Assembly (NCBI RefSeq): GCF_001641265.1
Contig: NW_020167564.1
Span: 1-64,000, forward strand
Length of the DNA: 64,000 bases
Reading direction: 5' to 3'
Origin: Pseudogymnoascus destructans
Lineage: Eukaryota > Ascomycota > Leotiomycetes > Thelebolales > Thelebolaceae
Of this stretch, positions 11,753-20,808 are shown in pieces (within the stretch, counting starts at the first letter, position 1; every line of letters begins with the position of its first letter). The notes beneath the pieces were generated by a model. The model was not told the origin of the DNA, ran no database searches, and saw only the letters and a program-made list of their open reading frames with translations. The position numbers and the translations under genes are program-made.

Positions 11753-13216
11753 ATGGCTCTCCAACCTGTGGAATATCAGGTAGAGGCTTCTCCGTTACTA
11801 CATGATGATAAAGGGAACTTCTGGGCGCCGCTCTACAGCCATGATTGTTCTTTCACTCCAGAGATCTTCGGCAAGGTCATGCGGAATCTCATCCTCAATC
11901 CAAACTTGAATTCGAGCTTCATCGCCCGTGCAGATATCACGTTGGACGCACCATACACAGATGATGGCGTGTATGAACCCGTACCAATGCTTCTCGATGT
12001 TTCGGGATTCACTCTCAATACTGTCATGGTCCGGAGTTTGATCCCACGGAACCCGTTGGTTGACAAGCCTATGGATCAGACGTGCCTCATATACTCGCAG
12101 AAAGGTGAAATAGAGACCAAGTCTCTTGTCATCTATCTCCCCCACTTCAAATCTCCTTCCGAGTCTCCTTTCTATCATCCAGCTGTTCATGGCATAGCCT
12201 TTCTCCATACGTTCAATTCAGAGTCTCAGCAAGGACAAGTCTCTATTCATTACTCGTTCTTTGATTCTGCACCCAAGACAGAGGCTGTCCAACGAACGGC
12301 TCTGCACTTGCTCAGGATACTTCATAAACACGGCAACGGGCTGCTGAACGGTTATGTCAAGAAGGTACATCACGACCTTGTTCTGCCCCAGGCAAAAACA
12401 CAACAGACGTACGCAAAGCTCAAGACGACGTATGCCAAAGACCTCATCACATCCTGGGCTGAGGTCACAGATCCCGCAAAGCACGTCTTTGAAGATCTGG
12501 GGATAGCCGCGTTTTTAATCCAGCTGTGGGCGGAAATGTATCCCAACGGCGACAACTGGCCGGGATTTGTGGATATCGGCTGTGGCAACGGTCTTCTCAC
12601 ACATATTCTCATCCAAGAAGGCTACACTGGCTGGGGTTTTGACGCAAGAAAGCGGAAATCCTGGGATACATATTCACCAAAGACACGAGAAAATCTGAAA
12701 GAACTCGTGTTGATACCGTCTGTAATACAAAGTCATGACGAAAACCCCGGCAACAAAACAGATTTAACCAATGAGCAAGACAACATTCAAGGAACCCATC
12801 CAGGGACCTTCCGAAAAGGAACTTTCATAATATCAAACCATGCGGATGAACTAACGCCGTGGACCCCTATCTTAGCCAACCTATCCGAGTCGCCTTTCAT
12901 AGCAATACCATGCTGCAGCCACAACTTGACCGGTGCACGCTTCCGCGCGCCGCCGTCGAAGGAAGCTGGCATCTCGAGTTCGGCGTACGCTTCATTGGTC
13001 GCCTGGGTGTCGAAGCTAGCGATAGATTGCGGGTGGGAGCTTGAGAAGGAAATGTTGCGAATACCGAGTACAAGGAAAGAATGCTTGCTGGGACGGAGGC
13101 GTGTAATGCCATTTTCAGAAATTAATGTAAAGGACGTGATTGCTGCATATGGCGGTGCCTCGGGGTGGGAAGAGAACGCGTTAAAATTAGTCAAGGTCGG
13201 GCCTAGGGGGCACTGA
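11753..13216 (+). CDS. TRM44: tRNA(Ser) Um44 2'-O-methyltransferase, Trm44-like
   Basis: S-adenosylmethionine-dependent enzyme that methylates the ribose of U44 in tRNA-Ser. Single exon, 487 aa, within the range of fungal Trm44. The cofactor-binding motif I is clear (VDIGCGNGLLTHIL, about residues 271-284), followed by the acidic GFDARKR loop. Family-typical stretches are present: the LVIYLPHF and FYHPAVHGIAF segments, YPNGDNWPGFVDIGC, FIISNHADELTPW (about 357-369) and IPCCSHNLTGARFR. Cytoplasmic by analogy. It is convergent with the coiled-coil gene 13256-14071, with only 39 bp between the stop codons. Confidence 0.9.
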   Translation: MALQPVEYQVEASPLLHDDKGNFWAPLYSHDCSFTPEIFGKVMRNLILNPNLNSSFIARADITLDAPYTDDGVYEPVPMLLDVSGFTLNTVMVRSLIPRNPLVDKPMDQTCLIYSQKGEIETKSLVIYLPHFKSPSESPFYHPAVHGIAFLHTFNSESQQGQVSIHYSFFDSAPKTEAVQRTALHLLRILHKHGNGLLNGYVKKVHHDLVLPQAKTQQTYAKLKTTYAKDLITSWAEVTDPAKHVFEDLGIAAFLIQLWAEMYPNGDNWPGFVDIGCGNGLLTHILIQEGYTGWGFDARKRKSWDTYSPKTRENLKELVLIPSVIQSHDENPGNKTDLTNEQDNIQGTHPGTFRKGTFIISNHADELTPWTPILANLSESPFIAIPCCSHNLTGARFRAPPSKEAGISSSAYASLVAWVSKLAIDCGWELEKEMLRIPSTRKECLLGRRRVMPFSEINVKDVIAAYGGASGWEENALKLVKVGPRGH

Positions 13217-13255
13217 AGAGTTACTGTCTAGGCCAGCCAATTTCTCTCTGCGAAA

Positions 13256-14071
13256 CTATGAATCCCTCCCTGTCAACCTGTCAAACAACATCAAAATTTG
13301 ATGATCTTTGTGTCGCAGCTCCTCTGCATCCAGTTGGTGCATGTTCTCCAAATTCGTAAGCTTGTCCTGATATGCCTGGCATTCATCGTTTATATCATCC
13401 ACGGTGGCCTCTAGATCCCGATTGCGCGCCTTCAGATTCCGATTGCTCGCCTCTAGATCCAGGATCCTAGCGGCCGACTGGATGTCCTCCTCCATATACC
13501 CTTTGATCGTCCATCGGGCAGATTCAAGTTTTTCCCTGCGGTAGAAACTTTTTTTTAAGAGCCTGCGGAAGTTTCTTTTGTTGAGTTTCCACTTGATTCT
13601 AGTGCGGGGCTTAGCACCTGTTGCGTTGCCAGTTCGGTTAGAGGAGCCAGCTGCGTTGACAGGCGCTACGGTCCCTTTGCAAGCATCTATTGCTGCTATC
13701 CCCTCGAGAAGATGAGCCTGCCCTCGGATACTAGCAGACATGAAGTGGCGGGAACTATGAGCAGGAGTCCTGGCAGGAGCCCGGGCCTCAGCAGCACTAA
13801 CATAGGTCCCTGGAATCCGGCTCGGGCCCTGTGGAGGGAGGCCTACTCTCCGGTCTGTATGGAGACCAGGTTGCCCATATCCAGACGAACGGCCTGCTGA
13901 TACTTCTGCGCTGGCATTCCTGGAAGCTTGGTTCATCTGTTGAGCGATGGATGTAGGGAGGCTTCGGGTCGTCGGGCGCATAACGGAGAAGGAGGGGCTC
14001 GGCGATCTGGAGAGTGCCGGTACCATTTTGGTGGTCGGTAGGCGTATAGTAGGATTGATTCTAAATTTCAA
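13256..14071 (-). CDS. Hypothetical protein with C-terminal coiled coil
   Basis: I do not recognise this protein. Intronless frame of 271 aa; an internal Met at residue 16 is an alternative start. Residues 1 to about 160 are low-complexity, rich in Ser/Pro/Arg/Ala. A basic patch follows (RIKWKLNKRNFRRLLKKSFY). From about 195 to 265 it becomes a heptad-like coiled coil with internal repetition (LDLEASNRNLKARNRDLEAT). The strong coiled-coil bias and single long frame suggest a real gene, possibly a lineage-specific scaffold or DNA-associated protein. Confidence 0.5.
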   Translation of the reverse strand: MKFRINPTIRLPTTKMVPALSRSPSPSFSVMRPTTRSLPTSIAQQMNQASRNASAEVSAGRSSGYGQPGLHTDRRVGLPPQGPSRIPGTYVSAAEARAPARTPAHSSRHFMSASIRGQAHLLEGIAAIDACKGTVAPVNAAGSSNRTGNATGAKPRTRIKWKLNKRNFRRLLKKSFYRREKLESARWTIKGYMEEDIQSAARILDLEASNRNLKARNRDLEATVDDINDECQAYQDKLTNLENMHQLDAEELRHKDHQILMLFDRLTGRDS

Positions 14072-14685
14072 AAACCAAGTTCAAATATATGACCGAAAAT
14101 GAAGTAGATGGAAGTGAGACTATGTAGTGATGGGAGTGAGAAGATAAGGGGCGTTCTGAGACTTAATGTTGATAGATGTGACCGAAAGAGAAGGAGACTA
14201 ATATGCAGGTATGGGAGTTGCAAAAGAAAGAGGGAACATAATTAAATAGACTGTGAGATTTTGATTTGGACTGCTCGTCGTACCTCATTCTTTTGGATCT
14301 GAGGTTCAGTTATCACGGTCGATATGGAAACAGCGCTCACAGAGTAGCGTCCCGCCGGTCGAATTAGCTCAACGCCAGCATTTTAGCTTTGGGACTCCAA
14401 CATAAAACACACCACAGTATTCTCGCCTAGCGTATTAACGCAGATTCAAGCAGATTGGACATTGGAAGATTGACTGTGGCTGTATTCGAAGAGTTTGTAC
14501 AAGCAAGTCATCAAGAGCCTACTTCACCCTTCGAATGACCTCCTAAGATCTGTTCTGCCAAGCTGAGACACAAATCCATCCACGCATGCGCGCCCAAAAC
14601 AGTCTATCGCATCACCCCAGCAGCCACCCTTGCGTAGTGGCGTCACGGTAGCGTCCCGTCCATCCTGCTCGGTTTTTTACTTTTT
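14072..14685. other. Intergenic; no supported gene
   Basis: This stretch should hold the promoter of the coiled-coil gene and the 3' UTR of the NAC beta gene. I see no open frame of interest, no repeat and no RNA gene. Confidence 0.5.
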
Positions 14686-15510
14686 TTACTCGACATCGAC
14701 CTTCTCATCGAAAGTCTCGCCAGCAACCAAGTCTGGGATGTCGTCATCGTCCTCCTTCTCCTCACCCTCCTTCTTCTGCATCGACTGGTAGCTCTCGGCC
14801 AGCTTGCGGAGCGAGGCCAGGGAGTCGGGGCCCAGCTGGTTCAGGATGCCGGGTACGAGCTCGGTAAGCTCCTTATCCTCACCGTTACCGTAGATGGCGA
14901 AGGTGTTGGATGGGACAGCGGCGTGCACTATTTGAATACTGTTAGCCTCGTAGCTCATATTTCCGTACACCGCCTTGTATATTGCCGTGGAATGTATTTC
15001 CGTCGGGTATGTGGCCTTGGAAGAGGCTGCCGGGTGGAAAGTTGAATGTACATACCCTTTGGTGCAGCGAAGTGGATAACGTTTCCGTCGGCCTTGAACA
15101 TGTTGACCTCCTCGATGGCCTGGATGGGCTGCACGTTGATCTTCTTAAGAGCGGTCTGGAGCTTCTTGTCGTCCACACCAAAGTTCTTCGGCTTGGACTT
15201 GACCTTACGTCTCGGGGTACCCTTTCCGCTATAATCCCACAATTGTCAGCCTCAATCCATCAACTTCGTCTGCCCTGATGGCACAAATGATGGATCTCCA
15301 TCATTTGTGCCTGGTTCGTCTTTCGGAGGTAGATGGGTCCAGGTTTGGAAATCTGCTTACCCTACAAAGATATGTCAGCAGGGGTGTCGGTGAAGGATGA
15401 ACTGCCTTCCACGCTCTTCAAAGCTGTCTATTCGGCTCATCTCGGGGTCAGTAGTCCCACTCACCAATGCGCACCGACTGCTGCATCTTCTTCAGCTTCT
15501 CCATATCCAT
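14686..15510 (-). CDS. egd1: Nascent polypeptide-associated complex subunit beta (NAC-beta)
   Basis: Ribosome-associated chaperone subunit that binds emerging nascent chains together with NAC-alpha. The exons read 15510-15465 (MDMEKLKKMQQSVRI plus one base), a single nucleotide at 15361, 15228-15056 (GKGTPRRKVKSKPKNF through VIHFAAPK) and 14927-14686 (VHAAVPSNTFAIYG to DEKVDVE): 153 aa. RRKVK is the ribosome-binding motif; the NAC domain covers roughly residues 35-100. The conserved Ile-Gly-Gly-Lys-Gly-Thr-Pro is produced only if the one-base exon is included. Flanking signals are canonical: intron 15362-15464 has GTGAGT and TTGTAG; intron 15229-15360 has GTAAGC and TATAG; both have CTGAC branches. 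A one-base sequence error in exon 1 is the alternative. Confidence 0.88.
15280..15311. repeat. Perfect 15-bp hairpin inside a NAC-beta intron
   Basis: GGCACAAATGATGGA (15280-15294) is followed by a two-base spacer and its exact reverse complement (15297-15311). It lies within intron 15229-15360, so it could fold in the pre-mRNA and shorten the distance between donor and acceptor. Confidence 0.9.
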
Positions 15511-16183
15511 GATGGCGGTTGTGTTGGGGGTGGACTGAGGGGGAAGGATGACTGTAGGGCAACCTGTTAGCACTTGGAAGGCGTATCGGAAGTCGTAATG
15601 TCGAAAATCCGATCAATGGGCGTTGGAAGGGACACGTACAAGTCGCTGTTTCCACAGTAATTCAATAATTTGACCGTCGTCGTCGTGTCGTTGACAAGGG
15701 AGATGGCGCATTGGCTTTGTGGGCGCCAAGACTTCACACTAAGCGAAACGAATCTACGCTTCGACGGAGTACTATGTGGGGAGCCGCAGTGATGAATGAG
15801 CGACTTTGATTCACTTGGATATATATTATTATTTTATTTACTGCTAGAGACAATTATAATGCTGCCTCTATATATTAGTATATTACAATCTGGTAAAATT
15901 AAATGGTTGAGCTCACTGTGCTGTCGGCTCCTCGGCGGTTGAAGGCTCGAAATTTGTGGCGTCATTTCTGGGGCAGGTACACCAACGAATGAGAATACAT
16001 CAGAATATCACTCTAAAAGATATCGTAGGTTTTATATAAATATCCATCGAGGCATATCTTTATGCCTGGCTTTGCGGGTAATTGGCTTTTGTTGATGGCG
16101 GTGAGAAATAATATTTGTTGATGTAATTATATTTATTAACGTTAGTTAAGTTAAGTTAACTTGTAAGTTAGTTATATTTATTT
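15511..16183. other. Intergenic, NAC-beta promoter and AT-rich flank of the hAT element
   Basis: The first 250 bases are the NAC-beta upstream region. From about 15800 the sequence turns AT-rich, with short TTAAGTTAAG repeats up to the hAT target-site duplication at 16176-16183. No gene is supported. Confidence 0.5.
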
Positions 16184-16266
16184 CAGTGTTCGGCACAGAT
16201 ACCGGAATACCTGTCAGGGTTAGCAATAAAACTCATTAAACTCATCCTACTCATGAGTTGGTGAGT

Positions 16267-16291
16267 AACTCAAACTCGATGAGTTTGAGTT
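16267..16291. repeat. 11-bp inverted repeat near the hAT left end
   Basis: AACTCAAACTC, GAT spacer, GAGTTTGAGTT. It lies in a cluster of ACTCA/TGAGT words, a plausible subterminal transposase-binding region. Confidence 0.7.
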
Positions 16292-16406
16292 CTGCGTTCT
16301 CAACTCGTGAGTTAGACGAGTAGAAGTTATGTGATTGGAAGTCACGTCATCTACAAATCATAAGAAATTGTTGAACACATAATTGGAGTTTGACGACTTG
16401 GCCTCC

Positions 16407-16459
16407 GACTCGCACTCTCATATACTATTACTGTGAGCTGGGTGCCCTGTGTCCTTACA
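16407..16459 (-). repeat. Fragment of LTR family B
   Basis: The reverse complement matches the first 53 bases (TGTAAGGACACAGGGCACCC...GAGTGCGAGTC) of the solo LTRs at 18815 and 57466. Only the outer LTR end is present. Confidence 0.75.
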
Positions 16460-16632
16460 CAGCATAGCCTGCTATACAGATGGCAAGCCAGCTCTCTAAA
16501 CCCATTAGAGAGTCTATTAAGAGCCCTAGCCTTGGCTTCGCCCCTATATATACACAGTTGGTATACAGGCTACGCATGTGCAGCGTACTACCAGGAATGC
16601 AGTTCCAACAGAAATGGAATGATTATTCTATA

Positions 16633-17571
16633 ACTTGCATGTATAACGAAAGTGCCAAACAAGCGAAAGTGCCAAAATCATGCGGTGACCAACCCCCCCA
16701 ACTAAATGTTAAATTCCTCCACAACAAAACATGCGCCATAAAAATGATGAAAGCAAATTAGTGCTAGCTATCCAAGCTATGCAAAGCGACCCAAATTTGC
16801 GCCTTCGAGTTGCAGCTAGGATCTATTCCGTAGACCACCGCAAGCTACGTCACCGTTTATAAGGCGTACCTTCACGACGCGATATCCAAGCCAACTTATG
16901 GAAATTAAGTAACCTAGAAGAATCAGTTCTTGTTCAGTATATACTTGACTTAGCTGCTAAAGGGTTCCCTCCTCAGTTGTCTATTGTTGAAGATATGGCA
17001 AATCGACTACCTGCAACATGCGACGCGCCACGCATCGGGTCACGTTGGGCTTCAAACTTTGTTAAGCGCCATGTAGAGCTCCGGACACGCTTCCAGCAAA
17101 AATACGACTACCAGAGGGCTAAGTGCGAAGATCCAGAAGTCATTCATGGCTGGTTTGAGCTTGTATGGAACACAATTCTAAAGTATGGCATCAACAATGC
17201 AGATATCTACAACTTTGATGAGACTGGGTTTATGATGGGCGTCATCTCAAGCACAACGGTAGTAACGAGCTCAGATGGGCAGGCAAAGGCAAAAAAGGTG
17301 CAGCCTGGCAATCGGGAATGGGTTACAGTAATCCAAGGCGTTAGTTCTCAAGGTTGGGCAGTGCCGCCATTTGTCATTGTGGCAGGTAAAAACCACCTTG
17401 CATCTTGGTATGAGAATAGCGGATTTCCAGCAGATTGGGTAATCGCTGTTACTGCAAATGGCTGGACTACAAACGAGAGAGGTATGGATTGGATTCAGCA
17501 TTTTGAGAAGCACACAAAGCCCGGAGTGTTGGTGGTTATCGCTTGTTAGTCCTTGATGGTCATGAGAGCCA
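16633..17571 (+). pseudogene. Truncated pogo/Fot1 transposon and transposase
   Basis: Related copy of the element at 59806-61665. The decayed left terminus starts ACTTGCATGTATAACGAA at 16633, preceded by TA. The transposase frame starts at 16731 and is stopped by TAA at 16860-16862. It is open again from 16977 (MSIVEDMANRLPATCD) through the first catalytic Asp (YNFDETGF) to GHESH. At 17572 the sequence switches abruptly to LTR family A, so the C-terminal third and right terminus are missing. Several differences from the other copy are CpG to TpG or CpA changes (AGCGCC to AGTGCC), as expected from deamination. Confidence 0.88.
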
Positions 17572-18814
17572 TGTCATACTGACATTCGTTGCACTCAGTT
17601 TGCTATCAAACTCAAGAGCAAACTTGGAAATCTCCTCCTCAAACCTACAAGTCACTATACATATTTTGGCTTATCACACCAACAACAAGAGCAATACTAC
17701 TCAACAATTGCTACAACCATCTATGATTCATTACACGTCATCGCTCCTTAGTTACTAGGCCGATATTACCACATAGCATATCTCTACAACCCTCTATGAT
17801 TCATTACATGACATCACTCCTTAAGGGCTAATACTACACATGACATATCTCTATCAACTAGAGGCCTAGGAACATGAACGATAGCTCCAAAAGCTTCTAC
17901 AACTGTCTATGCTTCATTACACATCATCGCTCCTTAGTTACCTACAAGATTGGTTAAGAAGTTATGACATAATCTGTCTATAGGGGTACTCTGACCTTGG
18001 CCCTCCTTTCACTTCCTATAGGCTACGAACCTAAGAGATGGTTCTATGGGATTCTCTTACGTCGACTACAGTTACCAAGCCTGGTTAGTCATGGAAAGTC
18101 TTGGAAAATGAGAGAACTACACTCCTTTAGCATAAATAGGATTGCCCTTTCCTTAAGAAAGGGCAAGCAGACAATACAGTAAATCGACTATCACATACTT
18201 CTACGTCTTTTCCAAGCTTCCAAGCATTGATCTTGTTACTCCTTGTTTCTGAAAAGTCAGTGAGGTGCTAATCTCTGACTTATCCCTGAGTTCTCAGACT
18301 CAACATTTGTTACAACTTGTCTAAACCACTCCACTACATCATACACCTGATTGCTGCATTCAGTGTGTTAAATAGTATGAACCCGTATTCTGCCAAGGAA
18401 TGCACATGCTTTATGCTGGCATGTGCATTCCTTGGCAGAATACGGGTTCATACTATTTAACACACTGAATGCAGCAATCAGGTGTATGATGTAGTGGAGT
18501 GGTTTAGACAAGTTGTAACAAATGTTGAGTCTGAGAACTCAGGGATAAGTCAGAGATTAGCACCTCACTGACTTTTCAGAAACAAGGAGTAACAAGATCA
18601 ATGCTTGGAAGCTTGGAAAAGACGTAGAAGTATGTGATAGTCGATTTACTGTATTGTCTGCTTGCCCTTTCTTAAGGAAAGGGCAATCCTATTTATGCTA
18701 AAGGAGTGTAGTTCTCTCATTTTCCAAGACTTTCCATGACTAACCAGGCTTGGTAACTGTAGTCGACGTAAGAGAATCCCATAGAACCATCTCTTAGGTT
18801 CGTAGCCTATAGGA

Positions 18815-19453
18815 TGTAAGGACACAGGGCACCCAGCTCACAGTAATAGCATATGAGAGTGCGAGTCGGTCCTATAGGTCTACTATAAAGGATACAAAAA
18901 AGATGAAGGGGGGACCCCGTTGAGTCTGTTTCCTTAAATACCTGAAACGGGTCCGAGTCGGTTAATCCTGTTACGATGGTCATAGGGGTCAAGAAGCCAG
19001 TCCGGAGAATATTAAGCTAGATTGAATCTAAAGAGAGAAGAAGAAGAAGAAGAATGGAAGGTGAGGCTATTCCTCGTAATATACAGTTGTCTGCTTAGCG
19101 GTTGTAGCCTTGGTGGCTAAGGCTGCACCCGTAACAACCGTAACAACCGTAACAACCGTAACAACCGTAACAACCGTAACAACCGTAACAACCGTAACAA
19201 CCGTAACAACCGTAACAACCGTAACAAGCTGTAAGCTATAATTGTAACAAATCCAACCCTAGCCCTAAACCTTCACCGCAACAGGTCCGCATCGACCCCA
19301 AACCCACACCCTTACCATTCCCCACTATAGTGTAACCCGCTATGTGCTCCTTAACTGGTACGAAAAAGCACCGAGTCAGTTTTCATGCCCGTGGTGACCG
19401 TGACAGCCCTGAGGCGGGTCCTTCGAGTATCTAGGTAAGGAGGCATACTTACA
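18815..19453 (+). mobile_element. Solo LTR, family B, TSD TAGGA
   Basis: Starts TGTAAGGACACAGGGCACCC and ends CATACTTACA. It is flanked by TAGGA at 18810-18814 and 19454-19458. Related copy at 57466-57836. This copy is longer because it carries an expanded 9-bp tandem repeat. Confidence 0.88.
19130..19227. repeat. Tandem repeat of CGTAACAAC (9 bp), about ten copies
   Basis: A nearly perfect array inside the family-B solo LTR. It is absent from the copy at 57466, so it expanded after the two copies diverged. Confidence 0.9.
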
Positions 19454-19647
19454 TAGGAAGTGAAAGGAGGTCCAAGGTCAGAGTACCCCTATAGACAAAT
19501 TATGTCATAACTTAACCAATCTTGTGGGTAACTAAGGAGCGATGACGTGTAATGAATTATAGAGGGTTGTAGAAGCTTTTGTAGCTATCGTTCATGTTCC
19601 TAGGCCTCTAGTTGGTAGAGATATGTCATGTGGTAGTATTAGCCCAG

Positions 19648-20019
19648 TGTAACGCTGACTTCTAAACGATAGATGACACAGAGGTTTCTTGCGTAAGGTT
19701 GACTTAACAGAGGAGGCAGGGGATTAAACACAAAGGCTTTCCAAGTAACACGTTATAGTATTGTAAAGAATACTATATTGAGTTGAGCACAAGCTCCTAT
19801 CTAAGGAGATACTATCTACTTATATAGTGGCATCGTGCCAAAGGGATATCCGTGGATAACATGGATAACATAATATCCATGATATCCAATGTTATCCATC
19901 ACATGACATTCCGTGGATCTCTGTGGATAACATGGATAACATAATATCCATAATATCCAATGTTATCCATCACGTGAGGTTGCAGCTGTAAGCGTTAGCC
20001 ATAGCACTTAGCCGTAACA
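19648..20019 (+). mobile_element. Solo LTR, family C, TSD CCCAG
   Basis: TGTAACGCTGACTTC to TTAGCCGTAACA, flanked by CCCAG at 19643-19647 and 20020-20024. It contains two 51-bp imperfect palindromes built from GGATAACAT words (19852-19902 and 19923-19973). Confidence 0.88.
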
Positions 20020-20207
20020 CCCAGTAACTAAGGAGTGATGACGTGTAATGAATCATAGAGGGTTGTGGCAATCGTTGAATAGTATTGCTCTTGTTGTTGG
20101 TGTGATAAGCCAAAATATGTATAGTGACTTATAGGTTTGAGGAGGAGATTTCTAAGTTTGCTCTTGAGTTTGATAGCAAACTGAGTGCAACGAATGTCAG
20201 TATGACA

Positions 20208-20367
20208 CATCTAGCAATTCCAGTAACATCTGCCCCATCAGAGCGGGTATTTAGCAATGGCGGTGATATTATCACAAAGAAACGAAACAAGTTATCACCT
20301 TAACAATTAGATATCTACTCTGCTTACGGAATTGGGGTCAGTTGCCAGATGCTAACAGCGAGGGGAT
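20208..20367 (+). pseudogene. hAT transposase C-terminal dimerisation remnant
   Basis: Reads LAIPVTSAPSERVFSNGGD then IITKKRNKLSP, followed by a stop and QLDIYSAYG. The 'APSERVFS..G.I..KKRN.L.P' string is the most conserved part of hAT transposases. It lies just after the inverted LTR pair and before the right hAT terminus, in the expected order. Confidence 0.82.
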
Positions 20368-20808
20368 GATGCAGATGATGAGGCTGAGAAATAAGGCTTA
20401 TTTGCAGTATTATATTTTGTCACTTCTATAGCCACATTTCATTGTCTACAGTAATTATCAAAGCTTCATTTTTCTTAATTATGGCTCAAATTCCTGTTAA
20501 AGTATCTGTAAATACCTACCTTACCTAGGCAAGGTCGCCCAGATACTACCTTACCTGGTGAGGACCTAGATACTACCTGGGTAGTATCTGCCGAACACTG
20601 ATTTATTTTGTATGAATCAATTAAATGTATACCACGAACATATATTCCTCAAACCGAACCAAGGAATCACTACCATTGAACATTCTTCCTTGTATAATAG
20701 CCTACAATACCCCCTTCTAATATTACATACCGTGGCATGACCGTATAATATACTCCCGCTGAAAAACTTCCCGACTCCATCCACATCATCGCATTTTATC
20801 ATTCGAGG

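Larger units (their letters stand above)
17572..20207. mobile_element. Inverted pair of family-A LTRs forming a giant palindrome
   Basis: It begins TGTCATACTGACATTCG and ends with the exact inverse. The arms meet at a 9-nt loop (18410-18418). The roughly 395 bp next to the loop on each side (18014-18409 and 18419-18814) are reverse complements with no mismatch that I could find. Farther out the right arm carries two solo LTRs with their own 5-bp duplications (18815-19453, 19648-20019). The central 47 bp on each side is not part of the normal family-A LTR. No target-site duplication flanks the pair; pogo sequence lies on the left and hAT sequence on the right. Confidence 0.85.
16184..20600 (+). 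mobile_element. hAT-type DNA transposon relic with nested insertions
   Basis: Terminal inverted repeats begin CAGTGTTCGGCA at 16184 and, inverted, at 20600. They are flanked by the exact 8-bp duplication ATTTATTT at 16176-16183 and 20601-20608. An 8-bp duplication and a CAG-starting terminus are hallmarks of the hAT superfamily. The right part keeps a recognisable hAT C-terminal dimerisation motif (20208-20367). Most of the interior has been replaced by a pogo fragment (16633-17571) and an inverted LTR structure (17572-20207). Subterminal ACTCAT/ATGAGT repeats at about 16230-16320 are probably original to the element. Confidence 0.82.

Noticed and set aside
19130..19227. Repeat array considered as CRISPR or telomere-like sequence
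   Set aside because: A plain tandem repeat without spacers, inside an LTR of a eukaryotic genome, and not the fungal telomere unit.
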